Source: Humitalea sp038323655 (GTDB lineage: Bacteria > Pseudomonadota > Alphaproteobacteria > Acetobacterales > Acetobacteraceae). From it: 12,689 nt of DNA. Every line of letters starts with the position of its first letter. Positions within the stretch are counted from its first letter, which is position 1. This document shows positions 1 through 5,856 of the stretch, one piece after another. Below the pieces are notes generated by a model. It saw nothing but the letters and a program-made list of their open reading frames with translations. It ran no database searches and had not been told where the DNA came from. The translations under genes were made by a program, and so were the position numbers. The stretch is taken from contig JBBQHE010000128.1 of assembly GCA_038323655.1 (NCBI GenBank), positions 1 to 12,689 of the forward strand. Direction: 5' to 3'.

Positions 1-1
1 G

Positions 2-715
2 ATCGTCATCGTCCATGTCTCCGGCGCCGAACAGCTGGAGGAAATCCTGCGCGCGCGGGCCCGAGGCTTGCGCGTCTGGGCCGAAACCTGCCCGCAGTAC
101 CTGTTCCTGACCGAGCAGGACCTGGACGCGCCCGATATGGAAGGCGCCAAGGTCATGTGCAGCCCACCGCCGCGTGACACCGCCTCCCAGGCGGCGATCT
201 GGCGGGGGATCGAGACGGGTGCCTTCGACCTCATCAACTCGGACCACGCCCCCTATCGGTTCGATGCGCAGGGCAAGCTGATAGCGGGACCGGCGCCGCC
301 GTTCCGCCGCGTGTCCAACGGGATTCCCGGCCTGGAGACGCGGCTGCCGCTGATGTTCAGCGAAGGCGTCATGACGGGCCGCATCCCGTTGACCCGCTTC
401 GTGGCGCTGACCGCCACCAACAATGCCCGGCTGTACGGGCTGGCGGGCAAGGGGATGGTCGCGGTCGGGGCGGACGCCGACCTCGTGATCTGGGACCCGG
501 ACCGCAGCACGAAGATCAGCAATGACCTGCTGCACCACAACGTCGACTACACGCCCTACGAAGGCCGGGTGGTGCGTGGCTGGCCGGAAACCGTGCTGTC
601 GCGCGGCGATGTGATCGTGGCCGATGGCGCACTGCAGGCCGAGCCTGGCCGCGGGCGGTTTCTGGAACAGGGGCTGTCGGCCGCCTGGGGTGGGGGCCTC
701 GGCGCGTGGACCTGA
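2..715 (+). CDS. Dihydropyrimidinase / D-hydantoinase family amidohydrolase (5' end missing)
   Basis: This is the C-terminal half (237 residues) of a cyclic amidohydrolase that hydrolyses the ring amide of dihydropyrimidines or hydantoins in the cytoplasm. The frame is open from base 2, so the start lies outside the window. Family signatures are clear: a VHVS segment near the left edge (its His matches a metal-ligand His of the family), CPQYL, SPPPRD, and NSDHAP, whose Asp (codon at 242) matches the catalytic metal-binding Asp. A C-terminal TNNARLYGL region and a YEGR...GDVIVADG beta-strand end follow, as in D-hydantoinases. The N-terminal HxH metal site and the carbamylated Lys cannot be seen. 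The stop overlaps the next start by 10 bases, so the gene belongs to the operon that follows. Substrate cannot be decided between dihydropyrimidine, hydantoin and another cyclic imide. Family assignment is secure. Confidence 0.93.
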   Translation: MVIVHVSGAEQLEEILRARARGLRVWAETCPQYLFLTEQDLDAPDMEGAKVMCSPPPRDTASQAAIWRGIETGAFDLINSDHAPYRFDAQGKLIAGPAPPFRRVSNGIPGLETRLPLMFSEGVMTGRIPLTRFVALTATNNARLYGLAGKGMVAVGADADLVIWDPDRSTKISNDLLHHNVDYTPYEGRVVRGWPETVLSRGDVIVADGALQAEPGRGRFLEQGLSAAWGGGLGAWT

Positions 716-1482
716 AGATCGCCGGACGCCGCGCGCTGGTCCTGGGCGGCAACCGCGGCATGGGGCTGGCCATCGCCCAGGCCCTTGCAGCCGAAGGGGC
801 GGTGGTCGCCATCGCCGCGCGAGATGCGGCGGCCTCGGCCCAGGCCGTCGCCACGCTGGGTGCCGGCGCCGCGGCCTTTCCAGTCGACCTGAATGACACC
901 GCGGGGCTGGAGGCTTTCGCAGCCCTGGTCACCCAGCGCTTCGGGGCGCCCGAGATCTTGGTGAACAATACCGGCGGACCGGCCTATGGCGGCGCATCCG
1001 GCCGCCCCACGGCCGATTGGGACGAAGCCTTTCGCGGCATGGTCCTGTCGATCATCCGGCTGACCGACCTGTTGCTGCCGGGGATGCGCGCGGCGGGGTG
1101 GGGCCGCGTGCTGACGGTGGTTTCCACTGGCGCGGTCCAGCCCATTCCGGTGCTGGGCATTTCGAACACGCTGCGCGCCGGGGTCATCGCCTGGTCCAAG
1201 ACGCTGGCGGGCGAGGTTGCGGGGCAGGGCATCACCGTGAACTGCCTGATGCCCGGCCGGGTCGGCACCGAGCGCGTGCATCTGACCGATGCAGCGGCTG
1301 CCGAGAGGGAAGGCGTGGATCCGGCGGTGATCCGGGCACGGTCCCACGCCAGCATCCCGATCGGGCGGTATGCCGACCCCGCCGAGATCGCCGCCGCGGC
1401 CGCCTTCGCCGTCAGTGGCCCTGCATCGTACATGACGGGCGCCGTGTTGCGTGTGGATGGGGGATTGGTTCGCCATGTGTGA
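706..1482 (+). CDS. Short-chain dehydrogenase/reductase-like protein with atypical active site
   Basis: The product is a 258-aa Rossmann-fold protein of the SDR superfamily, normal length for a classical SDR. The N-terminal nucleotide-binding loop is GGNRGMG (residues 14-20), an altered TGxxxGxG, and NNTGG (87-91) replaces the usual NNAGG. Ser140 sits where the catalytic Ser is expected. The YxxxK pair is absent: the aligned stretch reads SNTLR (153-157), so the catalytic Tyr is Ser and the Lys is Arg. The C-terminal part (PGRVGTER, then a VDGG end) is typical of oxoacyl-ACP reductase-like SDRs. Conserved-domain collections hold a BKR-like SDR subgroup described as lacking a perfect catalytic tetrad, and this protein looks like a member (from memory). 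The start is GTG at 706, with a GGTGGGGG stretch just upstream. It overlaps the hydantoinase by 10 bases and the next gene by 8, implying translational coupling. Reaction unknown; it may reduce a keto product of the pathway or be a non-canonical enzyme. Confidence 0.88.
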   Translation: MDLKIAGRRALVLGGNRGMGLAIAQALAAEGAVVAIAARDAAASAQAVATLGAGAAAFPVDLNDTAGLEAFAALVTQRFGAPEILVNNTGGPAYGGASGRPTADWDEAFRGMVLSIIRLTDLLLPGMRAAGWGRVLTVVSTGAVQPIPVLGISNTLRAGVIAWSKTLAGEVAGQGITVNCLMPGRVGTERVHLTDAAAAEREGVDPAVIRARSHASIPIGRYADPAEIAAAAAFAVSGPASYMTGAVLRVDGGLVRHV

Positions 1483-2251
1483 CGTGGGGACGGAAACCGG
1501 CGCCATGCTGCGGGCGGCGGCCAGGGCCGGGTGGGATGGGCTGACGGTCGGCCGGGCACGCAGTTTCGTGCAGGCAAACATCTTCCTGGTGCCCGAAGCC
1601 GCGGCGGATGACTTCGCGGCCTTCGTCCGCGCAAATGCGCAGGCCTGCCCCTTGCTCGCGATTGGCCGGGCGGGCGACCCGGCGCTGCCGAGCCTCGGTC
1701 CCAACATCGATGTGCGAACCGATCTGCCCGCCTATCTGCTGCATCAACCCGGCGAACCACCGCAGCGGGTGGCGCATCTGCGCACCCATTGGCGGACAGA
1801 TCTCGTCCCCTTCGCCATCGGTTGCTGGTTCGGGGCCGAGGCGGCGCTGGCCGCGGCCGGCATCCGGCTGCGCCATGTCGAACTCGGGCTACAGGGGCCG
1901 CTGTTTCGCACCAACCGGGACACCGTGCCGGCGGGCCGGTTCGCGGCCCCGCTGGTCGTGTCGATGCGCCCCTTTGCCGCGGCGGACGTGGCCGCAGTCA
2001 CCGCCATCACCGCAGCCCTGCCGCGCTGCCATGGCGCGCCGGTGCATCGCGGCGATCCGGCCGCCCTGGGCATCATGGCCCCCGGTCACCCCGAATGGGG
2101 CGAGGCATTGCTGCCGGAACCGGGGGAGGAAGCGCTCTTCTGGGCCTGCGGCCTGACCGCGCTGCTGGCCCTGGAACAGGCCGGGCTGCCCTTCGCGAGC
2201 CACGCCCCGGGTGCCATGCTGGTCACCGACCTCAAGGAGTGCCTGGCGTGA
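1475..2251 (+). CDS. D-glutamate cyclase family protein (DUF1445, 'putative hydro-lyase')
   Basis: The 258-aa product matches the DUF1445/UPF0317 family over its full length. Signatures in order are FVQAN (31-35), CPLL (58-61), LGPNIDVRTD (74-83), GCWF (117-120, usually GCSF), FRTN (144-147), VVSMRP (161-166), HGAPVH (186-191), FWACG (222-226) and HAPGAMLVTD (243-252). The C-terminal domain of the mammalian homologue DGLUCY converts D-glutamate to 5-oxo-D-proline; bacterial members are mostly uncharacterised and often labelled hydro-lyases. I chose ATG at 1475, not GTG 1451 or ATG 1457. It leaves a family-typical N-terminus, has GGGGGA (1459-1464) 10 bases upstream, and gives a short 8-base overlap with the SDR stop. 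The neighbouring cyclic amidohydrolase supports a role in cyclic amide/5-oxoproline chemistry, but that is inference. Confidence 0.9.
   Translation: MCDVGTETGAMLRAAARAGWDGLTVGRARSFVQANIFLVPEAAADDFAAFVRANAQACPLLAIGRAGDPALPSLGPNIDVRTDLPAYLLHQPGEPPQRVAHLRTHWRTDLVPFAIGCWFGAEAALAAAGIRLRHVELGLQGPLFRTNRDTVPAGRFAAPLVVSMRPFAAADVAAVTAITAALPRCHGAPVHRGDPAALGIMAPGHPEWGEALLPEPGEEALFWACGLTALLALEQAGLPFASHAPGAMLVTDLKECLA
2234..2239 (+). promoter_or_regulatory. Ribosome binding site for the GlcG/HbpS-like gene
   Basis: A perfect AAGGAG lies inside the 3' end of the DUF1445 gene, 8 bases before the GTG at 2248. It decides the GTG start, which overlaps the upstream stop as GTGA, against the much longer upstream extension of the same frame. 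Confidence 0.75.
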
Positions 2252-2670
2252 CCGATTCCGTACTGACCCGGCCCAGCGCCAAGCTGACCCATGCCGGGGC
2301 GCAGGCGATCCTGGCGGCGGCCATCCGGGCGGCCGAGGCGATGGGCGTGCCGCAATGCATCGCCATCGTCGATGACGGGGCGAACCTCCTGGCCTTCTGC
2401 CGGATGGACGGGGCGAAGGTCCTGTCCATTCCCTCCTGCCAGGCCAAGGCCGCGACTGCCGCGGCTTCCGGGCAAATGACCGGTGGCGCTTCGGTTGAGA
2501 CGGAAATCAAGCTCGCCATCGCCACGGCCGGGCGCAACACCAACCTCAAGGGCGGGGTGCCGATCATCGTGGACGGCGTGCTGGTTGGCGGGATCGGTGT
2601 CGGCTCGGGCACCGGCGAGCAGGACCGCGAGGTGGCGCTGGCGGCGCTGGCCGCGGTCGGGCTGGGCTAA
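2248..2670 (+). CDS. GlcG/HbpS-family (DUF336) small protein
   Basis: This 140-aa protein belongs to the GlcG/HbpS family (Pfam 'haem-degrading' DUF336). The family hallmarks are present: IVDDGANLLAFCRMDGA at residues 40-56, SIPSCQAKAATA (60-71), GGVPI (102-106), then VGGIGVGSGTGEQD (113-126) and a final hydrophobic helix. Length is normal for a single-domain member, and no signal peptide is seen, so it should be cytosolic. HbpS in Streptomyces binds haem, and GlcG sits in the E. coli glycolate locus without a defined enzymatic role. Such genes are commonly scattered among catabolic operons of Alpha- and Betaproteobacteria, and the exact job here cannot be read from the sequence. It is the last gene of the upstream unit, with a GTGA overlap with the DUF1445 gene. 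Confidence 0.9.
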   Translation: MTDSVLTRPSAKLTHAGAQAILAAAIRAAEAMGVPQCIAIVDDGANLLAFCRMDGAKVLSIPSCQAKAATAAASGQMTGGASVETEIKLAIATAGRNTNLKGGVPIIVDGVLVGGIGVGSGTGEQDREVALAALAAVGLG

Positions 2671-2691
2671 TCGAAGCAGCGCGCCCCCTTG

Positions 2692-2754
2692 CCGCTCACG
2701 AAAACGCATGCTCCGCTCACGCAGGCGTTCAACCCGCTGCGTTGCGACCCGCGC
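2692..2754 (+). repeat. Direct repeats at 21-bp spacing, possible regulator-binding array
   Basis: CCGCTCACG occurs at 2692-2700 and again at 2713-2721. A weaker third copy beginning CCGCT(GCG) starts at 2734. The three CCGCT cores are exactly 21 bp apart, two helical turns, so a bound protein would face the same side of the helix. In the first two copies a CG also recurs four bases after the 9-mer. The third copy alone could be chance in GC-rich DNA. Confidence 0.4.
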
Positions 2755-2765
2755 TATGACTTGAT

Positions 2766-2781
2766 CGCGCGACGTCGCACG
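2766..2781. promoter_or_regulatory. Operator-like palindrome upstream of vgrG
   Basis: A perfect 10-bp palindrome, GCGACGTCGC, lies at 2769-2778 and extends to 16 bp (2766-2781) with 7 of 8 base pairs matched. It lies 20 bases before the vgrG start codon, in the presumed leader. It could be a dimeric regulator site or a small RNA hairpin; CG-rich palindromes also arise by chance in such DNA. Confidence 0.3.
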
Positions 2782-2790
2782 CAACGGTTT

Positions 2791-2796
2791 GGGGGA
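2791..2796 (+). promoter_or_regulatory. Ribosome binding site setting a TTG start for vgrG
   Basis: GGGGGA at 2791-2796 stands 5 bases before TTG at 2802. No ATG or GTG in this frame lies close enough to use it. The TTG start gives the family-typical VgrG N-terminus (Ser-Asp-Asp-Leu, then LLTISSPLG). Confidence 0.65.
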
Positions 2797-2801
2797 AATC
2801 T

Positions 2802-4892
2802 TTGTCCGACGACCTGAATCTGTCGCAGACCGAACGGTTGCTGACCATCAGCTCGCCGCTGGGTGCTGACGCCCTGACCCTGCGGCGCCTGGTTGTGCGG
2901 GAAGCCATTGGCCGACCCTTCACCATGGAAGTCGAGGTCGTCTCGTCCAATCTGACGCTCGAAGCCGGCAGCCTCATGGGCCAGGCGATCACCTGTACGG
3001 TCAAGGTGAAGCACACCGGACCGCGGTATTTCAACGGGATCGTGCGCGGCTTTTCGCGAATCGGCGCCTACGGCCGCGGGCTGATGGCCTACCGGCTGGA
3101 AGCCGTGCCACTGTGGTGGAACCTGTCGCGTACCGCCGATTGCCGCATTTTCCAGCAGAAGTCGGTCAAGAGCATCGTCACCACGCTGCTTTCCGAAGGC
3201 TCGGTGGCGCCGATCAAATGGGGCGGGTCGGTGCCGACCTCGGCCCGGGTCTATTGCGTCCAGTACAATGAGACTGATCTTGACTTTGTGCAGCGAATTC
3301 TGGAAGAAATCGGCTGCGGATATTACTTCGAACAGAGCAATAGCGGCCACACAATGGCGATCTGCGGCGCCAATGCGGACTATCCGCTGGTGCCTGGGGA
3401 TCCGCAGGTTGTGCGGAACGACCCGGATCTGTTTGGCGCGATCACCAGCTTTCGACCTGTGAATACGTTGCTGCCCGGCAAGGTGGCGGCTCTGGACTTT
3501 GACCAGGTCACCCCCTCTGCGCTCTTGACCAAGCAGGCGCCAACGATTCTCGACACCTCGAACGCCGCGACCTGGGAGATGTTCCGTTGGCCAGGCGGTC
3601 AGGCGGTCCGGCCAGATGCCGATCCCTCCAAGATCGGCATGGAGGGCTATGAGGCTGGCTATCGCATGGCGTCGGCGTCGGGCAATGACCCGACGGTCTT
3701 TGCCGGGGGACGGCTGAAGATCATGCCCGGGATCGATGCGACCAGTCCCGAGACCTGGTTGATCACCGAGACGGTGCACGAGGCCTTCGACGAGACGCAT
3801 CTGTCCGGCGGCGGCACGGCATCCTACCGCAACGGCATGACCCTGATGTGGCCGTCCTATCCCTGGCGCCCCACGACGCCGCGGCCGCGGCCGGCGATCC
3901 CGGGCATCCACAGTGCCATCGTGACCGGGCCTTCGGGTGAGGAAATCCACACCGACCAGTATGGCCGGATCAAGGTGCACTTCCACTGGGACCGCAAGGG
4001 CATCCCGCAAAGTGGCACGCCCGACGACACCTGCTCCTGCTGGGTCCGCGTCGCGCAAAGCTTTGCCGGCAAGTGGGGTGGGACCTGGACCCTGCCGCGC
4101 GTCGGCGACGAGGTACTGGTCGGCTTCATGGACGGCGATCCGGACCGGCCGGTCGCGATCGGCAGCGTCTACAATGCCGACAACATGCCGATCTATGCGC
4201 TGCCCGCGAACAAGACGCAGTCCGGCATCAAGACCAAGTCGAGCAAGCAGGGCGCTGCCGACAACTTCAACGAAATACGCTTCGAGGATAAGAAAGGCTC
4301 GGAGCATATCAATATACAAGCCGAAAAAGATATGATGATTCTTGTCAAGAATGACAAGACGGAGCACGTCAAGCACGACCGCACCGAGACCATCGACAAC
4401 GACCACACCGAGCTCATCAAGAACAACAAGACCGAGACGGTGAAGGTGGACCGGACCGAGACGGTCGAAGGCAAGCACACCGAAACGGTGACGGGCGACT
4501 ACACGGTCACGGTGAAGACCGGCAACCAGACGAACACGGTCAAGACCGGCAACCAGACCAATACCGTCGAGACGGGGAACCAGGAAAACACCATCAAGAC
4601 GGGGAACATGACCACCGAAGTCAGCATGGGCAACCAGACGACAACGGTGAAGATGGGCAACATCACGCACAAGGCGTCACTCGGCGCGATCACGGTCGAG
4701 GCGATGCAGTCCATCACTCTGAAGTGCGGTCCGAGCAAGATCGTGATCGATCCGTCCGGCGTCACGATCGAAGGCCCGATGATCCAGGTCAAGGGCACCG
4801 CCATGGTGACGGTGAAGGCACCGCTCATCATGGAGGAGGCGCAGGGGCCGATGATCCTCAAAGGGGCTATCGTCTTGATCAATTCGTCATGA
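2802..4892 (+). CDS. tssI: T6SS spike protein VgrG (TssI)
   Basis: VgrG is the trimeric spike at the end of the T6SS Hcp tube, which is fired out of the cell together with a PAAR tip. This 696-aa protein shows the whole core. The gp27-like base (about 10-360) starts with LLTISSPLGADAL and includes YNETDLDFVQRILEEIGCGYYFE (152-176 region). The gp5-type OB fold (about 370-462) includes DQYGRIKVHFHWDR, CWVRVAQ and PRVGDEVLVGFMDGDPDRP. The conserved junction NEIRFEDKKGSE (490-501) follows. A repetitive beta-helix needle (516-634) comes next, then a short cap with MQSITLKCG (635-643). The chain ends at 696 with no fused effector domain, so cargo must attach non-covalently. The start is TTG at 2802. 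The stop overlaps the next gene as ATGA (4 bases). Composition drops sharply in GC at about 4271-4360 and more mildly at 3261-3360. Confidence 0.97.
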   Translation: MSDDLNLSQTERLLTISSPLGADALTLRRLVVREAIGRPFTMEVEVVSSNLTLEAGSLMGQAITCTVKVKHTGPRYFNGIVRGFSRIGAYGRGLMAYRLEAVPLWWNLSRTADCRIFQQKSVKSIVTTLLSEGSVAPIKWGGSVPTSARVYCVQYNETDLDFVQRILEEIGCGYYFEQSNSGHTMAICGANADYPLVPGDPQVVRNDPDLFGAITSFRPVNTLLPGKVAALDFDQVTPSALLTKQAPTILDTSNAATWEMFRWPGGQAVRPDADPSKIGMEGYEAGYRMASASGNDPTVFAGGRLKIMPGIDATSPETWLITETVHEAFDETHLSGGGTASYRNGMTLMWPSYPWRPTTPRPRPAIPGIHSAIVTGPSGEEIHTDQYGRIKVHFHWDRKGIPQSGTPDDTCSCWVRVAQSFAGKWGGTWTLPRVGDEVLVGFMDGDPDRPVAIGSVYNADNMPIYALPANKTQSGIKTKSSKQGAADNFNEIRFEDKKGSEHINIQAEKDMMILVKNDKTEHVKHDRTETIDNDHTELIKNNKTETVKVDRTETVEGKHTETVTGDYTVTVKTGNQTNTVKTGNQTNTVETGNQENTIKTGNMTTEVSMGNQTTTVKMGNITHKASLGAITVEAMQSITLKCGPSKIVIDPSGVTIEGPMIQVKGTAMVTVKAPLIMEEAQGPMILKGAIVLINSS
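4347..4703 (+). repeat. In-frame beta-helix repeats in vgrG: octads then nonads
   Basis: This stretch codes for residues 516-634 as 14 tandem units. The first seven (516-571) are 8 residues long, of the type KNDKTEHV or KVDRTETV. The next seven (572-634) are 9 residues long, of the type KTGNQTNTV. Two adjacent nonads are identical in protein and nearly identical in DNA (27-bp unit at 4515-4541 and 4542-4568). Octads are the classic T4 gp5 beta-helix unit; the nonad block forms the distal part of the needle before the cap. Confidence 0.85.
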
Positions 4893-5476
4893 GCAAGCCG
4901 CCCGTCAAACTCGCCGTACCGCTCGAACCGCTCCTGCCCCGGCTGGAACTGGATGACGACGGCCTGGCCCTGCTCGCCGGTGTGGCCGATGCCGTGACCG
5001 GCATCGACCGGCTGGTCGCGGCCGGGCGCCTGTCGGATGCGGCCCGCCTGGCCGCGCATGCGCTGCCGAAGCGCGAGGCCGTGTGGTGGGCCTGCATGTG
5101 CGCGCGGTCTGTGCCCGACCCGAAGCTGAAGCCGAAGGACATGGATGCCCTGACCGCGGCCGAAACCTGGGTGCGCCAGCCGGAGGAGCCGACCCGACGG
5201 GCGGCCTTCAGCATGGCCGAAAAGGCCGGCTTCAATTCGCCGGAAGCCTGGGCCGCCGTCGGCGCCTTCTGGTCGGGTGGCAGCATGTCGATCGAGGGCC
5301 AGCCCGTGGTGCCGCCGCCCGACCACCTGACCGGGGTGGCCATCAGCGGCGCGATCGTGCTGGCGGCCGTGCGGGTCAAGCCGCAGCTGGCCGATACGCG
5401 TTTCAATCGCTTCCTGATCGCCGCCAAGGACATCGCCGCCGGCGGGGCGGGACGGCTGCAGGTGGAGGAAGCCTGA
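4889..5476 (+). CDS. Unknown T6SS-linked protein between VgrG and PAAR (DUF6931-like)
   Basis: I do not recognise a function for this 195-aa protein. It resembles a family of T6SS-linked proteins that I recall under DUF6931; this is from memory and needs a profile search. The sequence looks soluble and mostly helical, without signal peptide or membrane segment. Visible blocks are an Ala/Leu-rich first third, LPKREAVWWACMCAR (59-73), AETWV (91-95), RRAAFSMAEKAGF (103-115), AFWSGGSMS (126-134), a PPP turn (142-144) and an Ala/Val helix (149-162). The paired Trp and the Cys-Met-Cys in the first block are striking. ATG at 4889 overlaps the vgrG stop as ATGA, and the PAAR gene starts 3 bases after its stop, so the three are tightly co-translated. 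Known adaptors in this position (DUF4123, DUF1795, DUF2169) share no motif I can see. A role as spike adaptor or chaperone is a hypothesis; a cargo role is possible but no toxin motif is visible. Confidence 0.85.
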   Translation: MSKPPVKLAVPLEPLLPRLELDDDGLALLAGVADAVTGIDRLVAAGRLSDAARLAAHALPKREAVWWACMCARSVPDPKLKPKDMDALTAAETWVRQPEEPTRRAAFSMAEKAGFNSPEAWAAVGAFWSGGSMSIEGQPVVPPPDHLTGVAISGAIVLAAVRVKPQLADTRFNRFLIAAKDIAAGGAGRLQVEEA

Positions 5477-5479
5477 GCC

Positions 5480-5776
5480 ATGCCGCCCGCCTCCCGCATC
5501 ACCGACATGCATGTCTGTCCGATGGTGACACCGGGCGTGCCGCCGATCCCGCATATCGGCGGGCCGATCCTGACGGGTGCGCCCACGGTGATCACGGTCT
5601 TCCTGCCGCAGGCACGGATCAGCGACATGTGCATGTGCGTCGGCCCGCCGGATGTCATCGTCAAGGGCAGTGCCACGGTCATCGTGACCTACCTGCCCGC
5701 CGCACGGATTGGCGACACGACGGCCCATGGCGGAGCCATCATCCTTGGCGCGCCCACCGTTTTGATCGGCGGTTGA
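5480..5776 (+). CDS. PAAR-domain T6SS spike tip protein
   Basis: This 98-aa protein consists of a single PAAR domain, which forms the sharp zinc-binding cone on the VgrG trimer. It shows ARITDMH-like opening residues (SRITDMHVCP, 5-14), GVPPIPHIGGP (19-29), PQARISD (43-49), CVGPPDVIVKG (53-63), PAARIGD (73-79), TAHGG (81-85) and GAPTVLIGG (90-98). Candidate metal ligands are His11, Cys13, His25, Cys51/Cys53 and His83; known PAAR tips use His and Cys. There is no N- or C-terminal extension, so no toxin is fused. The start is ATG with GGAGGAA (5464-5470) 9 bases upstream. Two of the three expected PTVLIGG-like strands are altered (PTVITVF, ATVIVTY). Family assignment is secure. Confidence 0.94.
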   Translation: MPPASRITDMHVCPMVTPGVPPIPHIGGPILTGAPTVITVFLPQARISDMCMCVGPPDVIVKGSATVIVTYLPAARIGDTTAHGGAIILGAPTVLIGG

Positions 5777-5856
5777 CGGCACGGCCCGGCTGACGGCCCA
5801 CTAAGCCCGACCGGCACGTAGCGCCGAAACAACCAAGGGCCTTCTGGGAGCCGCCG
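5777..5856 (+). promoter_or_regulatory. 80-bp gap before the FHA gene
   Basis: This gap separates the spike genes from the fha-tssKLM group. TGACGGC occurs twice (5774-5780, overlapping the PAAR stop, and 5791-5797). GGGAG at 5846-5850 lies 6 bases before the ATG and is the likely ribosome binding site. I see no clear promoter or terminator hairpin, so read-through from vgrG is likely, with an internal promoter possible. Confidence 0.35.

Larger units (their letters stand above)
2671..2801 (+). promoter_or_regulatory. Intergenic control region between the catabolic operon and the T6SS genes
   Basis: This 131-bp gap is the longest non-coding stretch in the window and the only clear break between two functional units. 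It carries phased direct repeats and a palindrome, given as separate entries, and ends in the vgrG ribosome binding site. I see no convincing sigma-70 -35/-10 pair, no sigma-54 GG-N10-GC element and no stem-loop with a T-tract after the 2670 stop. Transcription from the upstream operon may therefore read through. Promoter function is inferred from position only. Confidence 0.4.

Noticed and set aside
1789..2247. N-terminal extension of the GlcG/HbpS-like frame to an upstream start
   Set aside because: The extension overlaps the DUF1445 gene and is Arg/Gly-rich without homology signs. GTG 2248 with AAGGAG and a GTGA overlap explains the start.
2671..2801. Sigma-54 or sigma-70 promoter and a terminator in the gap before vgrG
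   Set aside because: No GG-N10-GC element was found. TTCAAC (2728) and TATGAC (2755) are 21 bases apart, too far for sigma-70. No GC stem with a T-run follows the 2670 stop.
2754..4670. Long open frame on the minus strand opposite vgrG
   Set aside because: It is fully antisense to a clear VgrG, shows no family motif and starts in the intergenic region. High third-position GC keeps such frames open by chance.
2802..5776. Toxin/immunity pair or effector domain fused to VgrG or PAAR
   Set aside because: VgrG ends just after the needle cap and PAAR is a bare domain. No lipase, nuclease, Rhs or amidase motif is visible in the real frames.
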